Shown: positions 1 through 8,019, counted from the stretch's first letter. The stretch is DNA of 64,000 nucleotides from an uncultured Oscillospiraceae bacterium (GCA_934591815.1 CAKTPV010000002.1:1-64000); one strand, 5' to 3'. A program made the numbers and translations. The notes: a model not told the origin generated them from the sequence alone.

Positions 1-56
1 AGCACCGCCTTGCCGCAGTGGGGGCAGATATATCCAAAGCTGCGCATTTCCTCCAT
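1..56 (-). CDS. zinc-ribbon protein, 5' end only
   Basis: The first 18 codons of a minus-strand gene that runs off the left edge. The visible N-terminus contains a CPHCG knuckle (residues 11-15), as in small zinc-ribbon proteins. The ATG at 56 is preceded by a good ribosome binding site (AGAAGGAG) about ten bases upstream. The gene is divergent from spoVAD. Too little is visible to name a function. Confidence 0.55.
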   Translation of the reverse strand, partial: MEEMRSFGYICPHCGKAV

Positions 57-99
57 CGGTACACGCTCCTTCTCATGGTATGGTAAATAATGCCCATAT

Positions 100-128
100 A
101 GTATACGCCGTTTCCGCCGCTTTTTCCA
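100..128 (-). promoter_or_regulatory. possible promoter of the divergent zinc-ribbon gene
   Basis: On the minus strand a TATACT -10 (100-105) lies 17 bases from a weak TGGAAA -35 (123-128), upstream of the ATG at 56. The -10 is good but the -35 is poor, so this is tentative. Confidence 0.3.
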
Positions 129-156
129 GAGGTTTTTCCCCTTGCGGCGGTTTTTT
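114..156 (+). terminator. terminator-like hairpin ahead of spoVAD
   Basis: CCGCCGC (114-120) pairs with GCGGCGG (144-150), followed directly by six T residues. The loop is long (23 bases), so it is a weak intrinsic terminator or attenuator. It sits between the divergent start at 56 and the spoVAD start at 214, and would stop plus-strand transcription entering spoVAD. Confidence 0.45.
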
Positions 157-213
157 CATATTTTCCCGTTTTCGGCACAAGCTAATGCAAATCTTGGGAT
201 GAGGTGGAACATC

Positions 214-1242
214 ATGGATATCAAACGACTGAGCCGCCAGACCTGCCGGTTCCTCCGGCCGCCCGGCGTGGTGAGCTGGGCCAATGTAGGCGGCCGTCTG
301 GAGCGGCAGGGCCCGCTGGGTTCTTATTTTGACGTGACGGACGACGACTCCTTCTTCGGCAAAAAGACATGGGAGCAAGGGGAGGCGGAGATGCAGGCCG
401 TCGCCCTGCGCCGCGCCCTGCAAAAGGGCGGCCTGACGCCGGAGGATGTGGACTGCGTCTTCGCCGGTGATCTGCTGAACCAGAACATCGGCGCTACCTT
501 CTCCCTGCGGGACTTCGGCATCCCGTTCTACGGCGTGTACGGCGCCTGCTCCACCATGGGAGAGAGCCTGTCGCTGGCGGCCATGGCGGTAGCCGGGGGC
601 TTTGCCCGTCTCGCCGCCGCCCAGACCTCCTCCCACTTCTGCACCGCCGAGCGGCAGTACCGCGCCCCGGTACCCTACGGCAGCCAGCGCGCCCCCACCG
701 CCCAGTGGACAGCCACCGCCGCCGGCTGCTGCGTGGTGGGCGCGCAGTCCGAGGGCCCGTATATCACCCACGTCACCCGCGGGCGCATCGTGGACTGGGG
801 CATCACCGACGCCGCCAATATGGGGGCGGCCATGGCGCCCGCCGCCTACGACACCCTCACCGCCCTGTTCCGGGACACCGGCACCGCGCCGTCGGACTAC
901 GATCTGGTGGTCACCGGTGATCTGGGTCATCTGGGACACGCCCTGCTGACGGAGCTGTTCCGGCGGGACGGCGTGGTGCTGGGGGATAACTGCACCGACT
1001 GCGGCATCCTGCTGTACCATCGGATCCGGCAAGATATGCACGCCGGGGGCTCCGGCTGCGGCTGCTCCGCCGCCGTCCTCAACGGCTATCTGCTCCACGG
1101 GCTGCGCACCGGAAAATGGCAGCGTCTGGTCTTTGCGCCCACCGGTGCGCTACTCAGTCCCACCAGCACCTTTCAGGGCGAGAGCATACCCGGCATCTGC
1201 CACGCGGTGGTACTTTCCCGGACAAAGGAGGCACAACGATAA
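214..1242 (+). CDS. spoVAD: stage V sporulation protein AD (SpoVAD)
   Basis: SpoVAD belongs to the SpoVA group that moves dipicolinic acid into the forespore and out again at germination; it has a thiolase-like fold. The product is 342 residues, the usual length. Recognisable stretches include PPGVVSWANVGG near the N-terminus, FYGVYGACSTMGE and GAQRAPTAQWT-like text in the middle, and TGDLGHLG in the last third. The ATG at 214 follows GATGAGGTGG and is preferred over an upstream in-frame ATG at 142, which lacks a ribosome binding site and lies inside the terminator-like hairpin. The stop abuts the spoVAE start. No spoVAC precedes it, because the upstream gene is divergent. Confidence 0.93.
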   Translation: MDIKRLSRQTCRFLRPPGVVSWANVGGRLERQGPLGSYFDVTDDDSFFGKKTWEQGEAEMQAVALRRALQKGGLTPEDVDCVFAGDLLNQNIGATFSLRDFGIPFYGVYGACSTMGESLSLAAMAVAGGFARLAAAQTSSHFCTAERQYRAPVPYGSQRAPTAQWTATAAGCCVVGAQSEGPYITHVTRGRIVDWGITDAANMGAAMAPAAYDTLTALFRDTGTAPSDYDLVVTGDLGHLGHALLTELFRRDGVVLGDNCTDCGILLYHRIRQDMHAGGSGCGCSAAVLNGYLLHGLRTGKWQRLVFAPTGALLSPTSTFQGESIPGICHAVVLSRTKEAQR

Positions 1243-1599
1243 ATGGAATACCTCAACGCATTTCTCTGCGGCGGACTGCTGTGTGCCGTGGGACAGATCA
1301 TCCTCGACCGAACGAACCTTACCCCCGCCCGCATCCTGACGGGCTATGTGGTGGCCGGTGTGTTTTTACAAGCCGTGGGCGTGTATCAATATGTGGTGGA
1401 CTGGGGCGGCGCGGGCGCCACCGTCCCCCTCACCGGCTTCGGCTATACGCTGGCCAAGGGCGTGGCGAAGGCCGTGGCGGAGAAGGGTCTGCTGGGCGTC
1501 ATCACCGGCGGGCTCACAGCCGCTGCCGGGGGTATCGCCGCCGCCGTGGTGTTCGGCCTTCTGATGGCGGCGCTGTTCCGGCCCAAAGAAAAACGTTGA
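1243..1599 (+). CDS. spoVAE: stage V sporulation protein AE (SpoVAE)
   Basis: A 118-residue polytopic membrane protein of the SpoVAE (AEb) family, partner of SpoVAD and SpoVAC in the spore membrane dipicolinate channel. Three to four hydrophobic segments cover most of the length, with the conserved glycine-rich text TGFGYTLAKG in the middle and a basic tail (FRPKEKR). The ATG follows the spoVAD stop directly, and AAAGGAGG at 1224-1231 supplies the ribosome binding site, so the two genes are translationally linked. Its stop codon overlaps the -35 box of the csoR promoter. Confidence 0.92.
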   Translation: MEYLNAFLCGGLLCAVGQIILDRTNLTPARILTGYVVAGVFLQAVGVYQYVVDWGGAGATVPLTGFGYTLAKGVAKAVAEKGLLGVITGGLTAAAGGIAAAVVFGLLMAALFRPKEKR

Positions 1600-1624
1600 C
1601 AAATACCCCTTGGGGGTATATAGT
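1596..1624 (+). promoter_or_regulatory. csoR-copA promoter with CsoR operator in the spacer
   Basis: TTGACA (1596-1601) and TATAGT (1619-1624) are separated by exactly 17 bases. The spacer is a palindrome, ATACCCCTTGGGGGTAT (1603-1619), matching the known CsoR operator pattern TACCCC...GGGGTA. CsoR bound there would block RNA polymerase until Cu(I) releases it. Confidence 0.85.
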
Positions 1625-1637
1625 ATCACTATCATAA

Positions 1638-1656
1638 AATACCCCCGGGAGGTATT
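1638..1656 (+). promoter_or_regulatory. second CsoR-type operator over the csoR ribosome binding site
   Basis: AATACCCCCGGGAGGTATT is a near-perfect palindrome of the same TACCCC type as the upstream operator and contains the GGGAGG that serves csoR. It probably is a second repressor site; the coincidence with the ribosome binding site is visible, its function is inferred. Confidence 0.6.
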
Positions 1657-1660
1657 CGCT

Positions 1661-1957
1661 ATGGATGAATGCTGCTGTCACAAGACAAAACACCGCTCTC
1701 CGAAGGAGCAGAAGCAGCTGGCCAACCGCCTCAGCCGCATAGAGGGACAGGTGCGGGGTCTTCGGGATATGCTGCAGGCAGACGCCTATTGTCCCGATAT
1801 TCTGGTGCAGGTATCCGCCGTCAGCGCCGCGCTGAACAGCTTCAGCAAAGAACTGCTGGCTACCCACATCCGCACCTGCGTGGCCGACGGGATACGGCAG
1901 GGCGATGACGATGTCATTGACGAGCTGGTGACCACGCTGCAAAAGATGATGAAATAA
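1661..1957 (+). CDS. csoR: copper-sensing transcriptional repressor CsoR
   Basis: A 98-residue all-helical repressor of the CsoR/RcnR family that senses cuprous ion. The Cu(I) ligand set is present: C44, H69 and C73 (the C...HxxxC pattern). The family segment NRLSRIEGQVRG lies at 22-33. The N-terminus has an extra cysteine and histidine cluster (ECCCHKTKH, 3-11), which may bind metal as well. The ATG at 1661 follows GGGAGG; the longer reading frame upstream starts before the promoter -10 and is not used. It is cotranscribed with copA 14 bases downstream and controlled by the two palindromes in front of it. Confidence 0.93.
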   Translation: MDECCCHKTKHRSPKEQKQLANRLSRIEGQVRGLRDMLQADAYCPDILVQVSAVSAALNSFSKELLATHIRTCVADGIRQGDDDVIDELVTTLQKMMK

Positions 1958-1971
1958 AGAAGGTGATCCCC

Positions 1972-4509
1972 TTGACGGAAAAATTTGTGGTGACGGGCAT
2001 GACCTGCGCCGCCTGCGCCGCCCATGTGGAAAAGGCCGCAGACGCGGTGGCCGGCGTGGACAGCGCCGCCGTAAACCTGATGCTGGGCACGCTGGTATGC
2101 TCCTATGACCGGGATAAGGCCTCGCCGCAGGCCATCATCGCCGCCGTGGAGGCCGCCGGTTACGGTGCAGCGCCGGCGGACGACGCCAAGCGCGACATAC
2201 GCCGGGAGCAGGACGCCGCCGCCAAGGCTATGGGACGCCGTCTCCTGTGGTCGGCGGTGTGCCTCGTCCCCCTGTTCTATCTCAGCATGGGGCATATGCT
2301 GGGTCTGCCCGTCCCGGCGTTCATGCACCGCCAGCCCCTGCTGGCGGCGGCGGTACAGCTGGTGCTGTGCCTGCCCATCCTGCTTTTGAACCGCGCCTAC
2401 TTCACCGTGGGCTTCTCCCGCCTATTCAAGGGCAGCCCCAACATGGACTCGCTGGTGGCGCTGGGCGCGGCGGCGGGCCTTACGTACAGTCTCATCGAAA
2501 TGGGGCTGCTGTGCGCCGGACAGCTCACCGGTATGCCCGACCTCTATTTCGAGTCCGCCGGTATGATCCTGACCCTCGTCACCGTGGGCAAGTATCTGGA
2601 GGAGCGCTCCAAGGGTAAGACCACCGGTGCGATCACGGCGCTGCTGGCGCTGGCGCCGGAGACGGCGGTGGTGCGCCGGAATGGCACGGAGGTCACGGTG
2701 GCCGCCGACCAGATCAGAGCCGGTGAGACGGTCATCATCCGGCAGGGCGGGCGCATCCCCGTGGACGGCACCGTCACCAAGGGCAGCGGCGCTGTGGACG
2801 AATCCGCCCTTACCGGTGAGAGTATGCCGGTGGAGAAGGGTCCCGGCAGCAGCGCCGTGTCCGCCACCGTTCTCACCAGCGGCTATCTGGAGCTGACCGC
2901 CGACCGGGTGGGTTCAGATACCACCCTGTCCCAGATCGTCCAGCTCATGGAGCAGGCCGCCGCCTCCAAGGCGCCCATCAGCCGTCTGGCGGATAAGATC
3001 AGCGCCGTGTTCGTGCCGGTGGTGATCTCCATCGCCGTTCTCGCCGCCGTGCTGTGGGCGACTGTGGGCGGCATGGGCATCCGGTTCTGTCTGTCCATCG
3101 GCATCGCCGTGCTGGTGATCTCCTGCCCCTGCGCGCTGGGGCTTGCCACCCCGGTAGCCATCACCGTAGCCACCGGCAAGGCCGCCGAAAAGGGCATTCT
3201 CATCAAGTCCGCCGCCAGTCTGGAGCTGCTGGGGCGGGTAGACACTGTGGTGCTGGACAAGACCGGCACCGTCACCGCAGGCACACCGCAGGTCACGGAT
3301 GTGCTGTGCGTCCCCGGCGTCACCGAGGAGGAGCTGCTGTGCGCCGCCGCCTCGCTGGAAAAGCCCTCCGGCCACCCGCTGGCAGATGCCATCGTTCAGG
3401 AGGCGGCGCGGCGGAGCATCCCCCTGTGCGCCGTGTCGGATTTCACCGCCGTACCCGGCGGCGGGGTGCAGGCCGTGCTGGACGGCAGGACCCTCTACGC
3501 CGGAAACGACCGCTACATGACCCTGATCGGCGCGGGAACAGCCTCCCTCCGCGCCGCGGCAGAGGCGCTGGCCGCCGCAGGCAAAACGCCCCTGTACTTC
3601 GCCGAGGAGCAGCAGCTGCTGGGCGTCGTCGCCGTGGCGGACGTGGTAAAGCCCGACAGCGCCGCCGCCATTGCCGCCCTGCGCCGCAGCGGGCGCGAGG
3701 TGGTACTGCTCACCGGCGACGACCGGCGCACCGCCGAGGCCATCGCCCGTCAGATAGGGGTAGAGCGGGTCATCGCCCAGGTGCTGCCGCAGGACAAGGC
3801 CCGCTGCGTCGAGGAGCTGCAAAAGAACGGCAGGCTCGTGGCCATGGTGGGTGACGGCGTCAACGACGCCCCGGCGCTGGTAACGGCGGACGTGGGACTT
3901 GCCATCGGCGCCGGTACCGACGTGGCCATCGAGTCGGCGGACGTGGTGCTGATGCACAACAGCCTTATGGACATCGTGGACGCGGCGGCGCTGTCCCGCG
4001 CCACCCTGCGGAACATACGCCAGAACCTGTTCTGGGCGTTTTTCTACAATGCCATCGGCATTCCCGTGGCAGCCGGTGCGCTGTACCCCGCCCTCCAGCT
4101 CACGTTGGATCCCATGCTGGCGGCGGCGGCCATGAGCCTCAGCTCCGTGTGTGTGGTGTCCAACGCCCTGCGGCTCCGGGGCTGGAAGGGCGTCCCGGCG
4201 GACAGCCATGTTTCCCTTGACAAGTCCGCCGGCCTGACGGACAATAGCACCGTCCATGCAGACTACATGAATACCGCCGCACCCGCGGCGCAGCAGGAGG
4301 AACCGACTATGCAGAAAACACTGACCATCGAGGGTATGATGTGCGCCCACTGCGCCGCCCATGTGGAGAAGGCGCTGAACGCGCTGCCCGGTGTCACCGC
4401 CGTGGTGGATCTGGCGGCCAAGACCGCCGTCGTCACCGGCGACGCCGGCGACGAGGCCTTGAAGAAGGCCGTGGCCGACGCCGGGTATCAGGTCACGGAT
4501 ATCCACTGA
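1972..4509 (+). CDS. copA: copper-exporting P1B-type ATPase CopA with a C-terminal CopZ-like domain
   Basis: Cu(I)-exporting P-type ATPase of 845 residues in the cytoplasmic membrane. Order of parts: an N-terminal heavy-metal-associated domain with GMTCAAC, membrane helices, the TGES actuator motif, the SCPCAL ion-channel motif, the DKTGT phosphorylation site, SGHP, TGDD and GDGVNDAP. After the last helices a linker of about 35 residues leads to a second metal-binding domain with GMMCAHC at the extreme C-terminus. That position is unusual, since extra metal-binding domains normally sit at the N-terminus. TTG at 1972 is favoured because AGAAGG lies eight bases upstream; a GTG at 1963 overlaps that site. 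A bidirectional terminator follows. Confidence 0.95.
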   Translation: MTEKFVVTGMTCAACAAHVEKAADAVAGVDSAAVNLMLGTLVCSYDRDKASPQAIIAAVEAAGYGAAPADDAKRDIRREQDAAAKAMGRRLLWSAVCLVPLFYLSMGHMLGLPVPAFMHRQPLLAAAVQLVLCLPILLLNRAYFTVGFSRLFKGSPNMDSLVALGAAAGLTYSLIEMGLLCAGQLTGMPDLYFESAGMILTLVTVGKYLEERSKGKTTGAITALLALAPETAVVRRNGTEVTVAADQIRAGETVIIRQGGRIPVDGTVTKGSGAVDESALTGESMPVEKGPGSSAVSATVLTSGYLELTADRVGSDTTLSQIVQLMEQAAASKAPISRLADKISAVFVPVVISIAVLAAVLWATVGGMGIRFCLSIGIAVLVISCPCALGLATPVAITVATGKAAEKGILIKSAASLELLGRVDTVVLDKTGTVTAGTPQVTDVLCVPGVTEEELLCAAASLEKPSGHPLADAIVQEAARRSIPLCAVSDFTAVPGGGVQAVLDGRTLYAGNDRYMTLIGAGTASLRAAAEALAAAGKTPLYFAEEQQLLGVVAVADVVKPDSAAAIAALRRSGREVVLLTGDDRRTAEAIARQIGVERVIAQVLPQDKARCVEELQKNGRLVAMVGDGVNDAPALVTADVGLAIGAGTDVAIESADVVLMHNSLMDIVDAAALSRATLRNIRQNLFWAFFYNAIGIPVAAGALYPALQLTLDPMLAAAAMSLSSVCVVSNALRLRGWKGVPADSHVSLDKSAGLTDNSTVHADYMNTAAPAAQQEEPTMQKTLTIEGMMCAHCAAHVEKALNALPGVTAVVDLAAKTAVVTGDAGDEALKKAVADAGYQVTDIH
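4309..4509 (+). CDS. possible internally initiated CopZ-like copper chaperone
   Basis: Inside copA and in the same frame, a perfect AGGAGGA ribosome binding site (4296-4302) lies seven bases before ATG at 4309. Translation from there gives a 66-residue protein that is exactly one heavy-metal-associated domain with GMMCAHC, the size and form of a free CopZ chaperone. It may be a vestige of a fused copZ gene or a working internal start giving both products. E. coli copA also makes a free chaperone from the same message, there by frameshifting. The ribosome binding site is seen; its use is inferred. Confidence 0.5.
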   Translation: MQKTLTIEGMMCAHCAAHVEKALNALPGVTAVVDLAAKTAVVTGDAGDEALKKAVADAGYQVTDIH

Positions 4510-4530
4510 CCCCACCCACCCTGCAAAAAG

Positions 4531-4567
4531 CAAGAGAGACACGCTCCCTGCGTGTCTCTCTTGTTTT
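4531..4567. terminator. terminator between copA and spo0A
   Basis: CAAGAGAGACACG (4531-4543) pairs perfectly with CGTGTCTCTCTTG (4551-4563), with TTTT after it. The A-run upstream makes it usable on the minus strand for spo0A as well. Confidence 0.85.
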
Positions 4568-4585
4568 CCCGGCAGTACACCTTGC

Positions 4586-5338
4586 TCATGCCTGCCGTTT
4601 CTTCAGCTTCAGCTGGAGCCGGTCGGCGATCATGGCGATGAACTCGCTGTTGGTGGGCTTCCCCTTGGCGGAGTTCACCGTGTAGCCGAAGTATTTTTGC
4701 AGCGTCTCCAGATCCCCTCTGTCCCACGCCACCTCAATGGCGTGGCGGATGGCCCGCTCCACCCGGCTGGGCGTGGTGCTGAAGCGCTCCGCTACCTCCG
4801 GGTACAGCACCTTGGTCACGGCGTTGATGACCTCCATGTTTCCCACGGTGATGATGATCGCCTCCCGCAGGTACTGGTAGCCCTTGATGTGAGCGGGCAC
4901 GCCGATCTCGTGGATGATGGCGGTGACCATGCTCTCCAGCTGCGGTGCAGGTTCCCGCTCCTGCGGCGGTGACGCAGCCCGGCGCATATGCTCCAGCAGA
5001 GAGCTTTCACTCACCGGCTTAGGCAGGAAGATATACGCCCCCATGCTCACCGCCTCCGCCACCATCCGGTCGTTGTAGAACGCCGATGTCATGATGGTGC
5101 GGGGCCGCTCCTCCCTCTCCCGGAGCTGGCGCAGCACGCCCATGCCGTCCAGCACCGGCAGCATGGTGTCCAGCAGCAGGATCTGCGGATGCGTCTCCTC
5201 CACCAGCGTCAGCACCTGTCCGCCGTCTCCTGTCTCGCCCACGACCTGAAACTCACCGGTGCGCTCCAGCGCCTCCCGCAGCAACAGCCGGAAATCTGCG
5301 CCGGCATCCGCCAGCAATACGCTAATTTTCGCCTCCAT
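4586..5338 (-). CDS. spo0A: sporulation master regulator Spo0A
   Basis: Spo0A is the phosphorelay response regulator that commits cells to sporulation. The 250-residue product has a receiver domain (about 1-120), a short linker and the Spo0A DNA-binding domain. D57 in LLLDTMLP is the phosphorylation site, and KP follows at the end of the receiver. The DNA-binding part is strongly conserved, for example [29 protein letters not shown] and [10 protein letters not shown]. The receiver acidic pocket reads A10-D11-A12 where Bacillus subtilis has A-D-D, so one of the two metal-binding aspartates is missing. The start is ATG at 5338 behind GGGGGAAG. It is monocistronic here, with spoIVB not adjacent. 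Confidence 0.95.
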   Translation of the reverse strand: MEAKISVLLADAGADFRLLLREALERTGEFQVVGETGDGGQVLTLVEETHPQILLLDTMLPVLDGMGVLRQLREREERPRTIMTSAFYNDRMVAEAVSMGAYIFLPKPVSESSLLEHMRRAASPPQEREPAPQLESMVTAIIHEIGVPAHIKGYQYLREAIIITVGNMEVINAVTKVLYPEVAERFSTTPSRVERAIRHAIEVAWDRGDLETLQKYFGYTVNSAKGKPTNSEFIAMIADRLQLKLKKRQA

Positions 5339-5664
5339 GTTTTCTTCCCCCGTCCCTTCCTTGATTCACATTGGAGCCGCCGTTTCATGTCAATACAACA
5401 TTTATCGGTGACCCGCTATCAAAATTAGCACAATGAGACATCATATGCAAGGGTTTCTTGTCGATAATTTCCATGTTTTAAGGGAATTTTTTCTCAAAAC
5501 TTGTAAATTTTACACACAATTAACGTGTTTCCCCGTTTTCGTCTCCGTCCGTCCCCCTCCGACGGCGTTCTCCGCGAAAATTTTGCTTTATCCTACGGCT
5601 GTGCTTGTCAGCCGCAGGTCTTTGTGGTATTCTATTCTGGTATGTAAACGGAGGGAGGCAAAAA
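5339..5664. other. spo0A / HAD phosphatase intergenic region
   Basis: This 326-base AT-rich gap separates two divergent genes. On the plus strand it holds the HAD gene promoter near its right end. Within the spo0A upstream half, TGTCGAT (5459-5465) matches the 0A box (TGTCGAA) in six of seven positions and could serve autoregulation. I found no convincing -35/-10 pair for spo0A; a weak TTGCAT-N17-TAATTT can be read on the minus strand. No reading frame in it looks coding. Confidence 0.5.
5605..5633 (+). promoter_or_regulatory. promoter of the HAD-MFS-GDPD-rsmD-coaD run
   Basis: TTGTCA (5605-5610), a 17-base spacer and TATTCT (5628-5633), 32 bases before the ATG at 5665. A good sigma-A-type match. 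Confidence 0.7.
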
Positions 5665-6462
5665 ATGTCTTTGTCGGAAAAGCGCTTGTTCCTGCTGGAC
5701 ATGGACGGCACGCTCTATCTGGATGACCGGCTGTTCGATCAGGTGCCGGAATTTCTGTCCTACATCCGCCGCACCGGCGGACGGTACCTGTTCCTGACCA
5801 ACAACTCCTCCCGCGGCGTGGAGGGCTACATCGACAAGCTCTCCGGTATGGGCATCCCCTCCGGAACGGAGGACTATCTGACCTCTGTGGACGCCGCTAT
5901 CGACCACCTGCGCCGCTGCCATCCCGGCAAAAAGTGCTATGTATTTGGCACGCGGTCGTTTCTCGGCCAGCTCCGGGACGCCGGTATCCCCGTCACCGAC
6001 CGGCTGGAGGATGACATTGACATCCTGCTGTGCGGCTTCGACCGGGAGCTGACCTTTCAGAAGCTGGAGGACGCCTGCATTCTGCTGAACCGGGGCGTCC
6101 TGTGGCTGGCCACCAACCCGGACTGGGTCTGCCCCACATGGTACGGCTCCGTCCCCGACTGCGGCAGCGTCTGCCGGATGCTGACCACCGCCACCGGCCG
6201 GGAGCCGCTGTTTCTGGGCAAGCCCAAGCCCGCCATGGTGGAGCTGGCGCTGCGGCGCACCGGCTTTGCGCCGGAGCAGGCCGTCATCATTGGCGACCGG
6301 CTCTACACCGATGTGGCCTGCGGCGTCAATGCCGGGATCGACAGCATCTTCGTGCTGTCCGGCGAGGGTACGGAGGCGGATATCACCCAATACGGCATCC
6401 ATCCCACGTGGATCTTTTCTGATATCGCGGCTCTGTACCGCCAATTGGAGGAAACGCTATGA
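5665..6462 (+). CDS. HAD-IIA family sugar phosphatase, NagD-like
   Basis: A 265-residue haloacid dehalogenase superfamily phosphatase of the NagD/class IIA type, cytoplasmic, with unknown substrate (these act on sugar phosphates, nucleotides or phosphoglycolate). Motif I is LLDMDGTLY near the N-terminus, motif II is LFLTNNSS, the motif III lysine is in GKPKP, and motif IV is GDRLYTD. The cap sits between motifs II and III, as in class IIA. ATG at 5665 has GGGAGG eight bases upstream; longer versions start before the promoter. Its stop overlaps the next gene start by four bases (ATGA), so it is coupled to the transporter. Confidence 0.85.
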   Translation: MSLSEKRLFLLDMDGTLYLDDRLFDQVPEFLSYIRRTGGRYLFLTNNSSRGVEGYIDKLSGMGIPSGTEDYLTSVDAAIDHLRRCHPGKKCYVFGTRSFLGQLRDAGIPVTDRLEDDIDILLCGFDRELTFQKLEDACILLNRGVLWLATNPDWVCPTWYGSVPDCGSVCRMLTTATGREPLFLGKPKPAMVELALRRTGFAPEQAVIIGDRLYTDVACGVNAGIDSIFVLSGEGTEADITQYGIHPTWIFSDIAALYRQLEETL

Positions 6463-8018
6463 AACTCAACTACAAACGCACCATCATGGTAGGCTTCGCC
6501 TTCTTCCTGATCTGCTCCTTCTGGCAGGCCTACGACAACACCATCCCCCTGATCCTGACCAACAAGTTCGGCATGAGCCAGACATGGTCGGGCGTCATCA
6601 TGGCGCTGGACAATGTGCTGGCGCTGTTCATGCTGCCCCTGTTCGGCCACATCTCCGACAAATGCACCAGCCGCCACGGCCGCCGGACGCCCTTTATCGT
6701 CATCGGCACCCTCATCGCCGCGGTGGCGCTGGTCTGCCTGTCCTTCGTGGACAACGCCCAGCTGAAGAACCTGCGGGACGTGTCCGCCATCGACGACCCC
6801 GCCGCTCTGACCGCCATCTACCGGGAGGAGAAGGACGCCACGCTGCTGACCCCCTCCGGTGAGAAGTTCATCCTCGGTCAGAAGTTCACGGAGGAGGAAT
6901 TCACCGCCATCCGCAGCCAGATCGTCAGCGGCGAGTCTACCGTCACCAACCCGGACTACACCAACTATGTGGTGCCCGCCCGGCAGGCCTGCGCGTGGCA
7001 GATGACGGCGGAGCATCCCTCCACGCTGATCTTCTTCGTGGTGCTGCTGCTTATCATCCTTGTCTCCATGGCCACATTCCGCTCCCCCGCCGTGGCGCTG
7101 ATGCCCGACGTGACCCTCAAGCCTCTGCGCTCCAAAGCCAACGCCATCATCAACCTGATGGGCTCCGCCGGCGGCATTCTGGTGCTGGCGCTGGGCATGG
7201 TATTCGCCACCTCCGCCGTCCGCAACAGCCTGATGAGCTATACCGGCTACTTCGGCGTCATCGCGGCGCTGATGCTCTCGGCGCTGGTGATCTTCCTGCT
7301 CACCGTCCGGGAGCCGGAGTGGGCCAGAGAGATGCAGGAGCAGGCTGTGGCTGCCGGTCTGGAGGAGCAGTCCGAGGCCGACGACCCCACCGCCAGCCGC
7401 AAGCTGTCCGCCGACGAGGTCAAGAGCCTGATCTTCATCCTGCTGAGCATCGTGCTGTGGTTCTTCGGCTACAACGCCGTCACCAGCAAGTACTCCGTCT
7501 ACGCCAGCAACATCCTGCACAAGGACTATAACCTGACCCTCATCATCGCGCAGGCCGCCGCCATCGTGGCCTATCTGCCCGTGGGCTTTATCGCCAGCAA
7601 GGTGGGCCGCAAGAAGACCATTCTGGCGGGCGTGGTGCTGCTCACCACCTCCTTCACCGTGGCTGCCTTCCTGAACGCCGACAGCCCCACCATGCTGATG
7701 AACGCCATGTTCGCGCTGGCCGGCATCGGCTGGGCCACCATCAACGTCAACTCCTTCCCCATGGTGGTGGAGCTGGCCTCCGGCGGGGATGTGGGCAAGT
7801 ACACCGGCTTTTACTACACCGCCTCCATGGCGGCGCAGGTGGCTACCCCCATGGTGTCCGGCCTGCTGATGGATCAGTTCGGTATGCACGTGCTGTTCCC
7901 CTATGCCGCCGCGTTCACGGCGCTGGCGCTCTTCACCATGCTCATGGTGAAGCATGGCGACAGCAAGCCCGAAGCCAAGGTCGGCATTGAAGTTCTGGAA
8001 GATCTGGAGGCGGATTGA
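6459..8018 (+). CDS. MFS transporter, sugar-porter-like (SLC45/GPH type)
   Basis: A 519-residue major facilitator superfamily permease with about 12 membrane helices. The cytoplasmic loop 2-3 signature is visible as GHISDKCTSRHGRRTPF, which resembles the sucrose and glycoside-pentoside-hexuronide groups. A polar insert of about 90 residues (roughly 88-180) follows helix 3 and should lie outside the cell. A second loop signature, SKVGRKKT, occurs in the C-terminal half. Neighbours suggest uptake of a phosphorylated or glycosylated compound processed by the HAD phosphatase and the phosphodiesterase, but this is inference. The substrate is unknown. Confidence 0.85.
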   Translation: MKLNYKRTIMVGFAFFLICSFWQAYDNTIPLILTNKFGMSQTWSGVIMALDNVLALFMLPLFGHISDKCTSRHGRRTPFIVIGTLIAAVALVCLSFVDNAQLKNLRDVSAIDDPAALTAIYREEKDATLLTPSGEKFILGQKFTEEEFTAIRSQIVSGESTVTNPDYTNYVVPARQACAWQMTAEHPSTLIFFVVLLLIILVSMATFRSPAVALMPDVTLKPLRSKANAIINLMGSAGGILVLALGMVFATSAVRNSLMSYTGYFGVIAALMLSALVIFLLTVREPEWAREMQEQAVAAGLEEQSEADDPTASRKLSADEVKSLIFILLSIVLWFFGYNAVTSKYSVYASNILHKDYNLTLIIAQAAAIVAYLPVGFIASKVGRKKTILAGVVLLTTSFTVAAFLNADSPTMLMNAMFALAGIGWATINVNSFPMVVELASGGDVGKYTGFYYTASMAAQVATPMVSGLLMDQFGMHVLFPYAAAFTALALFTMLMVKHGDSKPEAKVGIEVLEDLEAD

Positions 8019-8019
8019 T

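Noticed and set aside
1963..1971. GTG at 1963 as the copA start
   Set aside because: It overlaps the only good ribosome binding site (AGAAGG); TTG at 1972 has proper spacing. The difference is three codons and remains uncertain.
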